64,000 bases of DNA from Kitasatospora indigofera (lineage in GTDB: Bacteria > Actinomycetota > Actinomycetes > Streptomycetales > Streptomycetaceae), in NCBI RefSeq assembly GCF_014655955.1, contig NZ_BNBO01000034.1, forward strand, positions 1-64,000, written 5' to 3'. The notes under the pieces are model-generated. The model had not been told where the DNA came from. It saw only the letters and a list, made by a program, of their open reading frames with translations, and ran no database searches. Shown piece after piece: positions 36,952 through 44,954 of this stretch; positions within the stretch are counted from its first letter, which is position 1, and each line of letters begins with the position of its first letter. The translations under genes were made by a program, and so were the position numbers.

Positions 36952-36967
36952 ATGTCTATGTTGACAT
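36947..36967. promoter_or_regulatory. ArsR operator with three half-sites
   Basis: GACATATGTC (36947-36956) is a perfect palindrome that covers the arsR3 start codon, and ATGTC-TATGTT-GACAT (36952-36967) is an overlapping inverted repeat with a 6-base spacer. The three GACAT/ATGTC half-sites fit binding by the third ArsR, which could block its own gene and the divergent pair. Confidence 0.55.
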
Positions 36968-37080
36968 CCATCGAAGTGAGCGGCAAGCTCGACAACGCAT
37001 CGACAAACGTCGAATCAGCGAAGCGGGTGGCTTCCCCCCGGTCCGCCGACGAGTACGTGCCGCCCGACGAGGAGATCGCC

Positions 37081-37140
37081 ATGAGTGACAGAGCCACAAG
37101 TGACCACGCCGTGAGTGACAACGCCACAAGTGACCACGCC
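37081..37140. repeat. 30-bp direct repeat at the start of the CC-rich gene
   Basis: 37081-37110 and 37111-37140 are near-identical 30-base units (an initial ATG versus GTG and a few other changes) encoding the repeated N-terminus of the CC-rich protein. The second unit supplies an alternative in-frame GTG. Confidence 0.75.
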
Positions 37141-37332
37141 GCCCCCGCCCCGGACGCCGCCACCCGGCCCACCGCATGCTGCGGCCCGACGGCCGGCGAA
37201 CGCCCGGCCGTGGAGGTGACCGTGGCCGCGGCCCCCTGTTGCGGGACCGCCGAGCAGGCCGCTTCCGCCGGGGCCTGCTGCGCCCCGGCCGCCGAGCGCG
37301 AGGCCGTCGCCGCCGGCGCCGGCTGCTGCTGA
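37081..37332 (+). CDS. Small CC-rich protein, possible metalloid-binding protein
   Basis: 83 residues, start ATG at 37081 with GAGGAG 7 bases upstream. The first 20 residues come from two copies of a 30-bp repeat (SDxATSDHAV type). The rest is Ala-rich with four vicinal Cys pairs: TACCGPT, APCCGTA, GACCAPA and the C-terminal GCC. Vicinal thiols bind arsenite tightly, and the gene sits between arsR3 and an ArsO-like flavoprotein that has a similar Cys-rich tail, so arsenite binding or delivery is plausible. I do not recognise a named family. Confidence 0.7.
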   Translation: MSDRATSDHAVSDNATSDHAAPAPDAATRPTACCGPTAGERPAVEVTVAAAPCCGTAEQAASAGACCAPAAEREAVAAGAGCC

Positions 37333-37382
37333 CCCGGCCGCGCCCCCACCACCCACCCCGCATCCCTTCCGGAGACACTGAC

Positions 37383-38792
37383 ATGAGCGAGAACACCCCT
37401 GCCGGTCCGCTGCCCGTCGTCGTGATCGGCGCCGGCCCGGTCGGCCTGGCCGCCGCCGCCCACCTGATCGAGCAGAACATCGAGCCCCTGGTCCTGGAGG
37501 CAGGGCCCGGCGCCGGTACGGCGGTGCGCGAGTGGGGCCACGTCCGGCTCTTCTCGCCCTGGGCCGAGGTGGTGGACCCGGCCGCCGAGAAGCTCCTCGC
37601 CCCCACCGGCTGGGTCCGCCCGGACGGCGCCTCCTACCCGGCCGGCGCCGACTGGGCCGAGCAGTACCTGCAGCCGCTCGCCGACGTCCTGGGCGAGCGC
37701 GTGCGCTACGGCGCCCGGGTCACCGGCGTCGCGCGCGCCGGCCGGGACCGGATCGTCGACTCCGGCCGCGACGAGCAGCCCTTCACCGTGCACGTCACCA
37801 CGGCCGACGGGGGCGAGCAGCGCATCACCGCCCGCGCGGTCGTCGACGCCTCGGGCACCTGGTCCACCTCCAACCCGCTCGGCGCCGACGGCCTGCCCGC
37901 CCTCGGCGAGCGCACCCACGCCGCCCGGATCTCCTACCGCGTCCCGGACCTGAAGGACCCCGCCGTACGCGCCCGGTACGCGGGCAGGCGCACCGCCGTG
38001 GTCGGCAGCGGCGCCTCCGCGTTCACCGCCCTCGCCCTCCTCGCCGGCCTGGCGACGGAGGAGCCCGGCACGCACGCGGTCTGGGTCCTGCGGCGCGGCC
38101 TCAGCGGCTCGACCTACGGCGGCGGCGAGGCCGACCAGCTCCCCGCCCGCGGTGCGCTCGGCCTGCGGGCCAAGGCGGCCGTCGAGGCGGGCCACGCGAG
38201 CGCCCTCACCGGGTTCCGCACCGCCGGCGTCGAACCGGCCGACGGCCGGGTGGCCCTGCTCTCGGAGGACGGCCGCCGCAGCGAACCACTGGACGAGGTC
38301 ATCGTCCTCACCGGGCTTCGCCCGGACCTGTCCTTCCTGTCCGAGGTCCGCCTCGGCCTCGACGAGCGCCTCCAGGCGCCGGTGGCACTCGCGCCGCTGA
38401 TCGACCCCAACCAGCACTCCTGCGGCACCGTCTACCCGCACGGCGCCGCCGAGCTCTCGCACCCCGAGAGCGGTGTTCACCTGGTCGGCATGAAGTCCTA
38501 CGGCCGCGCGCCCACGTTCCTGGCCATGACCGGCTACGAGCAGGTCCGCTCGGTCGCCGCCGCCCTGGCCGGCGACCACGAGGCCGCAGCCCGCGTCGAG
38601 CTGACGCTGCCGGAGACCGGCGTGTGCGGCGGCGCGGGCCTGTTCGACCAGCCCGACACCGAGCCGACCGACGGCGGCGGCTGCTGCTCGGCACCGGCCG
38701 CACCGCAGCTGATCACCCTCGGTGCTGCTCCGCAGCTGATCACCCTCGGTGCCGCTCCGCAGGACTCCTGCTCCACCGCCGGCGGCTGCTGA
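37383..38792 (+). CDS. ArsO-like FAD/NAD(P)-dependent flavoprotein with Cys-rich tail
   Basis: 469 residues. FAD fold VVVIGAGPVGLAAAAHLIEQ near residue 12, a second Rossmann motif AVVGSGASAFTALALL near 205, and a C-terminal HLVGMKSYGRAPTFLAMTGYEQ typical of flavin monooxygenase/thioredoxin reductase-like proteins in ars operons of streptomycetes (ArsO of the arsRBOCT group). The last 60 residues carry CGGAG, GGCCSAP, DSCS and GGC and a duplicated APQLITLGA. The reaction of ArsO is not settled. ATG at 37383 after GGAG; 50 bases after the CC-rich gene, so cotranscribed. Confidence 0.8.
   Translation: MSENTPAGPLPVVVIGAGPVGLAAAAHLIEQNIEPLVLEAGPGAGTAVREWGHVRLFSPWAEVVDPAAEKLLAPTGWVRPDGASYPAGADWAEQYLQPLADVLGERVRYGARVTGVARAGRDRIVDSGRDEQPFTVHVTTADGGEQRITARAVVDASGTWSTSNPLGADGLPALGERTHAARISYRVPDLKDPAVRARYAGRRTAVVGSGASAFTALALLAGLATEEPGTHAVWVLRRGLSGSTYGGGEADQLPARGALGLRAKAAVEAGHASALTGFRTAGVEPADGRVALLSEDGRRSEPLDEVIVLTGLRPDLSFLSEVRLGLDERLQAPVALAPLIDPNQHSCGTVYPHGAAELSHPESGVHLVGMKSYGRAPTFLAMTGYEQVRSVAAALAGDHEAAARVELTLPETGVCGGAGLFDQPDTEPTDGGGCCSAPAAPQLITLGAAPQLITLGAAPQDSCSTAGGC
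38703..38756. repeat. 27-bp tandem duplication in the flavoprotein tail
   Basis: CCGCAGCTGATCACCCTCGG and the next 7 bases (38703-38729) are repeated at 38730-38756 with one or so differences. The result is an in-frame duplication of APQLITLGA between the Cys clusters. Confidence 0.85.
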
Positions 38793-39355
38793 CCGGTCCG
38801 GCGACCGCCCCTCGGACCGACGGAGGCCACCGACGGAGCCACCAAGGGAGCGGGAACGGGATCGGTGGCACAGCGGCGATTCGAAGTCCTCCGGATCGTG
38901 CTGGAACACGACCCCTCGCACCGGCCGAGGCCTGATGGGGCAGCCGGTCCGGAGGCGAACGGACCGCGCTGCTCGGCCTGCCGCTCGCCGCGGCGACGGC
39001 CTGGGGCCTCGCCCACGCCGTCGGCCGAGGCCACCGCCGAGCGCGGCCACCGCCCGGGCAAGGGCCGGTGCGGCGCCACGCACGGGCGGCGGACCCGTGC
39101 GCCTCCCCTGGGGTCCGGTGCGACCGGGCGCCGCCGCCCCCGGCCGACGCGGATCTGTGGCGGCGACGTGCCGGGCCGGCCGGCCATGGTCGCAGGAACC
39201 GGGCCGCGGCGTTGTCGGCGGGGCCAGGCCCACCGCACCAGCCGCAGGAGGACCAGCCGTGTGCCCGTCACGGCCCGGCACCTCGGCTCACGTGGTGGAG
39301 CGCCACCCGACCGCACGGCGGCGGCCCCCGCCGGCGGGCGGTCCGGGTGCGCCGG
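38793..39355. other. Gap without a supported gene
   Basis: About 560 bases. A GTG frame from 38865 starts well (VAQRRFEVLRIVLEHDPSHR) but turns into Arg/Pro/Ala shadow sequence, and another frame gives ALLGLPLAAATAWGLAHAVG near 38960-39020, like a single membrane helix. These may be bits of a decayed gene; neither has a full domain. Confidence 0.35.
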
Positions 39356-39673
39356 TCAGGGCGCCGGCCACTGCCCGGGCTGCTGCTGGCGTTGCAGGGC
39401 CTCGCGCTCGATCCTCTCCAGGCGCTCCAAGGCGTCCAGCCGACCGCCGGCGAGGCCGGCCGCGACCTCGACCAGATGGGCCGCCAGGGTGCGCAGGCCC
39501 CGCTCGTCGAACCTGGCCTGGAAGCGGTCGAGGATGTCCGAGCACGCCTTCGCCGCCGCCGACGGGGAGCCGGCCGCGAGGCGGGCCTTCAGCAGGGCGA
39601 TCGCGAACAGCTCGGCATCGTCGCTCAGCGACTTCGGTCCCTGGTTCTCCGTCATCCGGCCATCATCGGCCAC
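39356..39673 (-). CDS. Hypothetical helical protein
   Basis: 105 residues from a GTG at 39673 (an ATG at 39655 is possible). The sequence is rich in Ala, Leu, Arg and Glu and should be almost all helix, with a coiled-coil-like end (LDALERLERIEREALQRQQQ). No motif or family is recognised. Codon use is normal for the region and the frame is clean, which supports a real gene. It stands alone between two gaps. Confidence 0.5.
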   Translation of the reverse strand: MADDGRMTENQGPKSLSDDAELFAIALLKARLAAGSPSAAAKACSDILDRFQARFDERGLRTLAAHLVEVAAGLAGGRLDALERLERIEREALQRQQQPGQWPAP

Positions 39674-40093
39674 CGGCCCCGCGCCCGCCCGGACTTCCCG
39701 AAGCCCGGCCGCCGGCCGACCGCCGGCACGTCCACGGCTCCGGGTCCGTCACGGGCGACCAGGCGCTCGTAAGGGCACCGCCGAGCGGCTCGGCCGGATC
39801 GCTCCGTGCACCGGCGCGGGCCGGCCGGGCGGCGGCTCGCACTCACCTGAAGCTCCCTGCCGCCCCCGTGGCCGCCGCCCGGGCAACGGCCACCCTCACC
39901 AGGCCCAGCGCCGAGGACCCGAGGGCCACTCGCAGCGCTCGCGCAACGGTTCGTTCACGTAGCGCTGCGCTCGCGCACGGGCCCGGCGGCCGGCCGGGGG
40001 CCGTCGTCTCCGGCGGCGCCCTCCCGCGGCACCGGACTACTGTGGGGAGGAGATCACGCAGCCCACGGCGGACCAGGCGAGCAGGGGTGACGA
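39674..40093. other. Gap with no recognisable feature
   Basis: About 420 bases before the DedA gene. Open frames are shadow-like. The DedA start has GGGGTGACGA upstream. Confidence 0.35.
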
Positions 40094-40903
40094 ATGACGT
40101 CGGCGCTGGATCTCACCAGCGGATCCGAGCTGCTGGCCGCCTACGGCGCCCTCGCCGTGCTGCTGGTGACCTTCGTCGAGGCCGGGCTGCTGGTGGTCGG
40201 TTTCTTCGTCCCGGGCGACACGCTGCTCTTCCCGGCGGGGGTGCTCTGCGCCGCCGGCACCGGCACGACGGGGCACCAGGGGCCGTACCTCACCCTCTGG
40301 CAGGTGCTGCTCTGCGCGGCCGTCGGGTCGTTGGCCGGCACCCAGCTCGGGTTCGTGATCGGCCGGCACGGCGGGACGTCCCTGCTGGCCCGGAGCCGCG
40401 GTACCCGGCTCAGACGCGCGACGGCGCGCTCGGAGGAGCTGCTTGAGCGCTACGGCTGGCGCAAGGCGATCGTGTTCGGGCGCTTCGTACCGATGGTGCG
40501 GTCCGTGCTCGGGCCCGCGGCGGGCCTGCTGCGGGTGCCGACGGCGACCTTCACCTTCTGGCAGGTGGTCGGCGGGCTGCTCTGGACGCAGGGCACCATC
40601 CTGGCGGGCTACGCCCTGGGCGCGTCCTTCCCCGGCATCGACCACTACCTGCTGCCCCTGGTGCTGGCGCTGGTGGCGCTGTCCCTGCTGCCCCTGCTGT
40701 TCTCCCGGCGCGGCGGTCGCGGCGACGCGGACGGGACGGACGGGACGGACGGGACGGCCGCGGCGGAGGCCGGCCGGCACGGCGACGCGGGCGAGGCGGA
40801 CGGGACGGCCGCCGGCGGGAGCGCGAGCGGCCGGCCCGAGGAGCGGGCCGACCAGCGGGCGGGCGGCCGGGCCGCCGGGGGCCCCGACGAGCGGCCACGC
40901 TGA
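40094..40903 (+). CDS. DedA family membrane protein
   Basis: 269 residues. The DedA/VTT landmarks are present: LVTFVEAGLLVVGFFVPGDTLLFPAG (E and FVPG) near 25-50, GFVIGRHGG near 87, and the re-entrant GRFVPMVRSVLGPAAGL near 128. DedA proteins act in undecaprenyl phosphate or phospholipid flipping and membrane homeostasis. The last 65 residues are a charged Gly/Asp/Ala tail with DGTDGTDGT from a GACGGGACG repeat, not part of the fold. Convergent with the first gene of the biosynthetic cluster, which it marks as the left boundary. Confidence 0.87.
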   Translation: MTSALDLTSGSELLAAYGALAVLLVTFVEAGLLVVGFFVPGDTLLFPAGVLCAAGTGTTGHQGPYLTLWQVLLCAAVGSLAGTQLGFVIGRHGGTSLLARSRGTRLRRATARSEELLERYGWRKAIVFGRFVPMVRSVLGPAAGLLRVPTATFTFWQVVGGLLWTQGTILAGYALGASFPGIDHYLLPLVLALVALSLLPLLFSRRGGRGDADGTDGTDGTAAAEAGRHGDAGEADGTAAGGSASGRPEERADQRAGGRAAGGPDERPR

Positions 40904-41020
40904 CGTCACACACGGGGCCCGCAGCCGCCCGCGCCCTGCTCCGGCCGGCCGCGCGCCCGGCCCACCCCACCCCACGGGCCGAACCGCCCCCCGATCCGGC
41001 GTCCTCGGGGCTCTGCCCCT

Positions 41021-42091
41021 TCAGGGGACGCGGGGCAGCTCACCCGCGAGCTGCCAGCGGCCGAGGGTCGCTTCGAGCAGCCGCTCCGCGGAGGGCGGTT
41101 CCGGGTGGTCGCCACCCAGCGTCCGGGCGGCGTTGCGGGGTTCGCAGGCCGTCCGGTCGTCGAAGGAGAGCGGGGTCCCGGGCAGCGCGTGGGCGATCCT
41201 GGCCAGCGCCGGGTCCTCCCGGCCGGCGTCCAGGACGGCCGATCGCCACCGCGGGTACGGCAGGTCGGTGAGCCGGTACCCCGCGGCGCGCAGCGCGGCC
41301 GGGACGGCGGCCCACGGCAGGGTCCGGGCGGCGATCAGGTGGTACGCCTGCCCGTGGGCCCGGTCGGTCCCGCAGAGCGCGACGACGAGCCGGCTGACCC
41401 AGTCGACCGGGCTGAGCCGGATCCTGGTGTCGAGCACCGGGGCCAGGCCGAGTCGCGCCGAGACCCGGATGACGCCCTCCAGGAGGTCGTCGGGGTTGGA
41501 GCGCCCGGTGCCGGAGTGCGCCGTGATCCGGCCCGGCCGCAGGACGACGGCCCGCAGCCGCCCCTCCTGGTGCGCCACGCTGACCAGCCGGTCGGCCGAC
41601 CACTTGGTCAGCCCGTACCCGCCCGACACCGGGGCGGTGAGTTCGAACGGCTCGCCGGTGACGCCCCGGCCGACCGCCGCGAGGCTGCTCACGTAGCAGA
41701 AGGACGCCGCCCGGGCCTCGGCGAGTTCGAGCAGGTCCTCGGTGGCGCGGACGTTGGCGCCGTACAGGGACTGGTAGGGCAGCGTCATGTTGACCCGCGC
41801 CCCGCAGTGGACGACCCGGGAGACGCCCCGGCCCAGGGCCTCGAAGGCGGCGGGCGGGAGGCCGAGGCGCTCCTCGGCGAGGTCTCCCGGGACGACCTCG
41901 ATCCGGTGCCGGTGCTCCTCGGCGAGCCGGCCGTCGAGGGCGGCGCGCAGTCGCGCGGCCCGCTCCTCGGCGGTCGCCCCCCGGACGAGGCAGCGCACGG
42001 TGTCCCCCTGCTCGGCCAGCCGCACCGCCAGGGCCGAGCCGAGGAAGCCGGTCGCCCCGGTGAGCAGCGTCACCGGCCGGTCCGGCGGCAC
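41021..42091 (-). CDS. Free-standing thioester reductase (NRPS R-domain type)
   Basis: 356 residues from a GTG at 42091, one base after the NRPS stop, so translationally coupled. It is an extended short-chain dehydrogenase: NADPH loop TLLTGATGFLGSALAVRL near 8, ARVNMTLPYQSLYGANVRATEDLLELA near 95, the catalytic YGLTKW (Tyr-x3-Lys) near 155 and a C-terminal substrate region. R domains reduce a carrier-bound thioester to an aldehyde or alcohol, releasing the product. The likely substrate is the acyl chain on the carrier domain of the adjacent MbtH-A-T protein. Last gene of the leftward operon. Confidence 0.85.
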   Translation of the reverse strand: MPPDRPVTLLTGATGFLGSALAVRLAEQGDTVRCLVRGATAEERAARLRAALDGRLAEEHRHRIEVVPGDLAEERLGLPPAAFEALGRGVSRVVHCGARVNMTLPYQSLYGANVRATEDLLELAEARAASFCYVSSLAAVGRGVTGEPFELTAPVSGGYGLTKWSADRLVSVAHQEGRLRAVVLRPGRITAHSGTGRSNPDDLLEGVIRVSARLGLAPVLDTRIRLSPVDWVSRLVVALCGTDRAHGQAYHLIAARTLPWAAVPAALRAAGYRLTDLPYPRWRSAVLDAGREDPALARIAHALPGTPLSFDDRTACEPRNAARTLGGDHPEPPSAERLLEATLGRWQLAGELPRVP

Positions 42092-42092
42092 G

Positions 42093-44162
42093 TCAGCTCC
42101 CCCGCTTCGCCGGGGCGGCCGGCGCAGCGGCCCCGGCGGGGCCGATCCGGCGCGCGTAGCCGCGTACGGTGGCCGCGTCGGCCGACGGCGCGGGGACGTC
42201 CCGGCCGAGCGCCCGCCCGACCAGGGCCGCCACCCGGACCGACGTCAGGGAGTCGCCGCCCAGGTCGTAGAAGCCGTCCGCCAGCCCGATGTCGTCCACC
42301 TCCAGGACGTCGCAGTAGGCCTCGGCGACGATCCGGTCCAGCCTGCTCCAGCGTTCGGCCGGCCCGCCGGCGGCGGCCACCGGCACCGGTGGGCGGGGTA
42401 CCGGCAGCGCGGCGATGTCGACCTTGCCGTTGGCGTTCACCGGGAACTCGTCCAGCACCGCCATCCGGGCCGGGATCCACTGGGGCGGGAACACCGTCTC
42501 CAGGGCTTCGCGCAGCGCCACCGGGTCGGGGTCCGCACCGGCCCCGGCGGCCCGGAGCACGAACGCGTCCAGTGCGGTCGTCCCGTCGGCGGACCGGGGC
42601 AGGACGAGGGCCTCCCCGACCCCGGGCAGGCCCCGCAGGGCCTCCTCGACGGCCGCCGGCTCGACCCGGTGGCCGCGGATCTTCACCTGCCGGTCCGCCC
42701 GGCCCAGCACCGTCACCACACCGTCGGCGCCCAGCCGGGCCAGGTCGCCGGTGCGCAGCAGCCGCGCGCCGTCGGCCCCCCAGGGGTGCGGGATCCAGCG
42801 CTCCGCGGTGAGGGCCGGCCGGTGCCGGTATCCCCGCCCCAGCGAGGGCCCGCCGACGAGCAGTTCGCCGACCTCGCCGATCCCGACCAGCTCGCCGTCG
42901 CGGTCCACGAGGTAGGCCTCGACGTTGTCGATGGGCGTCCCGACCGGGATCCTGCCGCCGGTCTCCTCGTCGCCGGTGAGCCGGTGGCAGAAGCAGCCGT
43001 GCGTCTCGGTCAGGCCGTAGTGGTTGACCATCACCCGGCTCCGGTCGCCGCCCAGCCAGGCCCGGATCTCCGGGGTGAACGTCAACGGCTCGCTGCCCAC
43101 CATGAGTTGGCGTGCCAGCCCGTCCTGCGGGACACCCCGGGCCGTCATCATGCGCAGGTGCGTGGGGGTGACCTTCAACAGGCCGCCCGTGGACCGTCGG
43201 GTGAGCTCCAGCAGCTCGTCCGTCGTCACGCCGTCGGGTGCGACGACGATCGGCCGGCCCTCCAGCATCGGGGTGAAGATCGTGGTGAGCGAGCCGAGGA
43301 AGAACAGCGAGGCATTGAGGAAGGTCACCTCCCCCGGCCGGTGCTCGAACGCCCGGCCGCACCAGAGCGCGTAGTTGACCAGCTGCCGGTGGGTGCCCTC
43401 GACGCCCTTGGGCCGCCCGGTCGTGCCGGAGGTGTAGAAGACGTACGCGAGGTCGTCGCCGGCGGCCGGCCGTGGCCGCGCCGTGGAGCCCGCCGCCCGG
43501 GCCCGGAGCTCCGACAGGGTGAGGACGCGGCCGGCCTGCGGGCCCAGGGTGGCGGCCAGCTCGTCCGTGGTGACGACCGTCCGCGCCCCGCAGTCGCGCA
43601 GGACGGCCTCGGTCCGCGCGGGCGGGTCGTCGCAGGACAGCGGGACGTACCCGCCGCCGGCCTCCAGCACCGCGAAGATCGCGGTGAGCGCGTCCAGGCC
43701 GCGCGGCAGCAGCAGTCCGACCGGGACTTCGCGCCCGCAGCCCTCCTCGGTGAGCACGCGGGCCCAGCCGGCGGCCGTGTCGAACAGCTCGCCCCTGGTC
43801 AGTCGCTGCTCGCCGCAGACCGCGGCGACGAGGTCGGCCGGGAGTTCCCGCGCCCGGATCAGCTCCGTGACCGGGACGTCGGGTACGGCGCGGTGCGGGC
43901 CGTACAGGGCCGAGCGCCCATCCTCGGGAGCGGGCCGCGGGCCGGCAGCGGCTACGGGGGCCCGCTCCGCCGTGCCCGGCCGGCCCCGCCCACGGCGGTC
44001 GATCCCGTCGATCTCGTCGAGGCAGGCCTGCCAGGGCCCGGCGAAGCCGGTGCCGGACCAGCCGGGCGGGCACGGGCGGGTCGAGGGCCACACCGAGTAC
44101 TGGCCCGCCGCGTTCGCCACGACCTGGAAGTCCACGTCGTCGTAGTTGTCCCACAGTGCCAT
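42093..44162 (-). CDS. NRPS: MbtH-adenylation-carrier fusion
   Basis: 689 residues. Residues 1-55 are a complete MbtH-like domain (NAAGQYSVWPSTRPCPPGW with both Trp, then CLDEIDGI). The adenylation domain follows (about 95-580): A3 YTSGTTGRPKG, NHYGLTETHG, A7 RTGDLARLG, A8 VKIRGHRVEP, A10 NANGKVDI. A carrier domain with LGGDSLTS ends it. MbtH fused to A is rare; NikP1 of nikkomycin is a known case. In the A4 region, FFLGSLTT stands where FDxSxxE is usual, so the Asp that holds the substrate alpha-amino group is replaced, by my alignment with Leu. A substrate without a free alpha-amino group is possible. Confidence 0.9.
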   Translation of the reverse strand: MALWDNYDDVDFQVVANAAGQYSVWPSTRPCPPGWSGTGFAGPWQACLDEIDGIDRRGRGRPGTAERAPVAAAGPRPAPEDGRSALYGPHRAVPDVPVTELIRARELPADLVAAVCGEQRLTRGELFDTAAGWARVLTEEGCGREVPVGLLLPRGLDALTAIFAVLEAGGGYVPLSCDDPPARTEAVLRDCGARTVVTTDELAATLGPQAGRVLTLSELRARAAGSTARPRPAAGDDLAYVFYTSGTTGRPKGVEGTHRQLVNYALWCGRAFEHRPGEVTFLNASLFFLGSLTTIFTPMLEGRPIVVAPDGVTTDELLELTRRSTGGLLKVTPTHLRMMTARGVPQDGLARQLMVGSEPLTFTPEIRAWLGGDRSRVMVNHYGLTETHGCFCHRLTGDEETGGRIPVGTPIDNVEAYLVDRDGELVGIGEVGELLVGGPSLGRGYRHRPALTAERWIPHPWGADGARLLRTGDLARLGADGVVTVLGRADRQVKIRGHRVEPAAVEEALRGLPGVGEALVLPRSADGTTALDAFVLRAAGAGADPDPVALREALETVFPPQWIPARMAVLDEFPVNANGKVDIAALPVPRPPVPVAAAGGPAERWSRLDRIVAEAYCDVLEVDDIGLADGFYDLGGDSLTSVRVAALVGRALGRDVPAPSADAATVRGYARRIGPAGAAAPAAPAKRGS

Positions 44163-44174
44163 CCGAGGCTCCTC

Positions 44175-44870
44175 TCAGGCCGTCCGGTCGGGTGCCGGGA
44201 CCGCCGGCGCCGGGGGCGGTCCCGGGACGGGGTGCTGCGCCGGGACGGGGTGCCGCGCCGCCGCGAGCCGCCGCTCCAGCGCGGCTCGGCACTGCGGCCA
44301 CTCGTCGGCGACGACGGAGAACATCGCCGAGTCCCGCAGCCGTCCGTCCTCACCCGGGGCCCAGGACTTCGACCAGTTGCGGAGCACCCCCTCGAACCGG
44401 GCGCCCGCCTTCTGGATGGCGGCCCGGGAGCGGCTGTTGCGGGCGTCCGTCTTGAGGTCGACCCGGGAGACGCCCCACTCCTCGAACGCGTGCCGGAAGA
44501 GCAGCAGCTTGGCCTCCGTGTTGATGCCGGTGCCCTGGGCCGAGGCCGCCAGCCAGGTGAAGCCGACCTCGACCGCGCAGAGCCGGTCCTGCTCCGGCCA
44601 GAGGCGCGGGTCCCAGTAGGCCGTGACGCCCACCGCCCGGCCGGACGCCCGCTCGACCTGCGCGTACGGGGCCAGCTTGCCGGTGGCCGCCCGGCCGAGC
44701 TGCTCGTCGATGTACCGCTCGACCTCCTCGGCCCGGGGGACCCAGGTGAAGTCGTACGAGGCGCGGTTCTCCTCGACCGCCGCGGCCAGGTCCGGCCGGT
44801 GCCGGTGCGTCAGTGGCTCCAGGCGCACGACCGCGCCTTCGAGGACCGGTCCCTCAAGCTTGAATGTCAT
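44175..44870 (-). CDS. GNAT acetyltransferase (RimJ/RimL type)
   Basis: 231 residues. The order LEGAVVRLEPLTHRH, VTAYWDPRLWPEQDRLCAVEVGFTWL, AQGTGINTEAKLLLFRHAFEE, VDLKTDARNSRSRAAIQKAGARFEGVLR is the classical RimJ/RimL fold, with acetyl-CoA bound at the QGTGIN loop. About 35 C-terminal residues are Pro/Ala-rich. In the cluster it may acetylate an amine of the product or an intermediate, or give self-protection. GGAG precedes the ATG. Ends 12 bases before the NRPS start. Confidence 0.8.
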   Translation of the reverse strand: MTFKLEGPVLEGAVVRLEPLTHRHRPDLAAAVEENRASYDFTWVPRAEEVERYIDEQLGRAATGKLAPYAQVERASGRAVGVTAYWDPRLWPEQDRLCAVEVGFTWLAASAQGTGINTEAKLLLFRHAFEEWGVSRVDLKTDARNSRSRAAIQKAGARFEGVLRNWSKSWAPGEDGRLRDSAMFSVVADEWPQCRAALERRLAAARHPVPAQHPVPGPPPAPAVPAPDRTA

Positions 44871-44954
44871 CGGGCTGTGCTCCTGCGTGGATAGGGGCGG
44901 AGGACGGGGACGCGCGCCCCGGCCGGGGCGGCCGCGGGCCGCACGAGGCGGACG

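Noticed and set aside
42070..44301. 743-codon minus-strand frame overlapping the NRPS
   Set aside because: It is an Arg/Gly-rich shadow; the frame with all adenylation motifs is 42093-44162.
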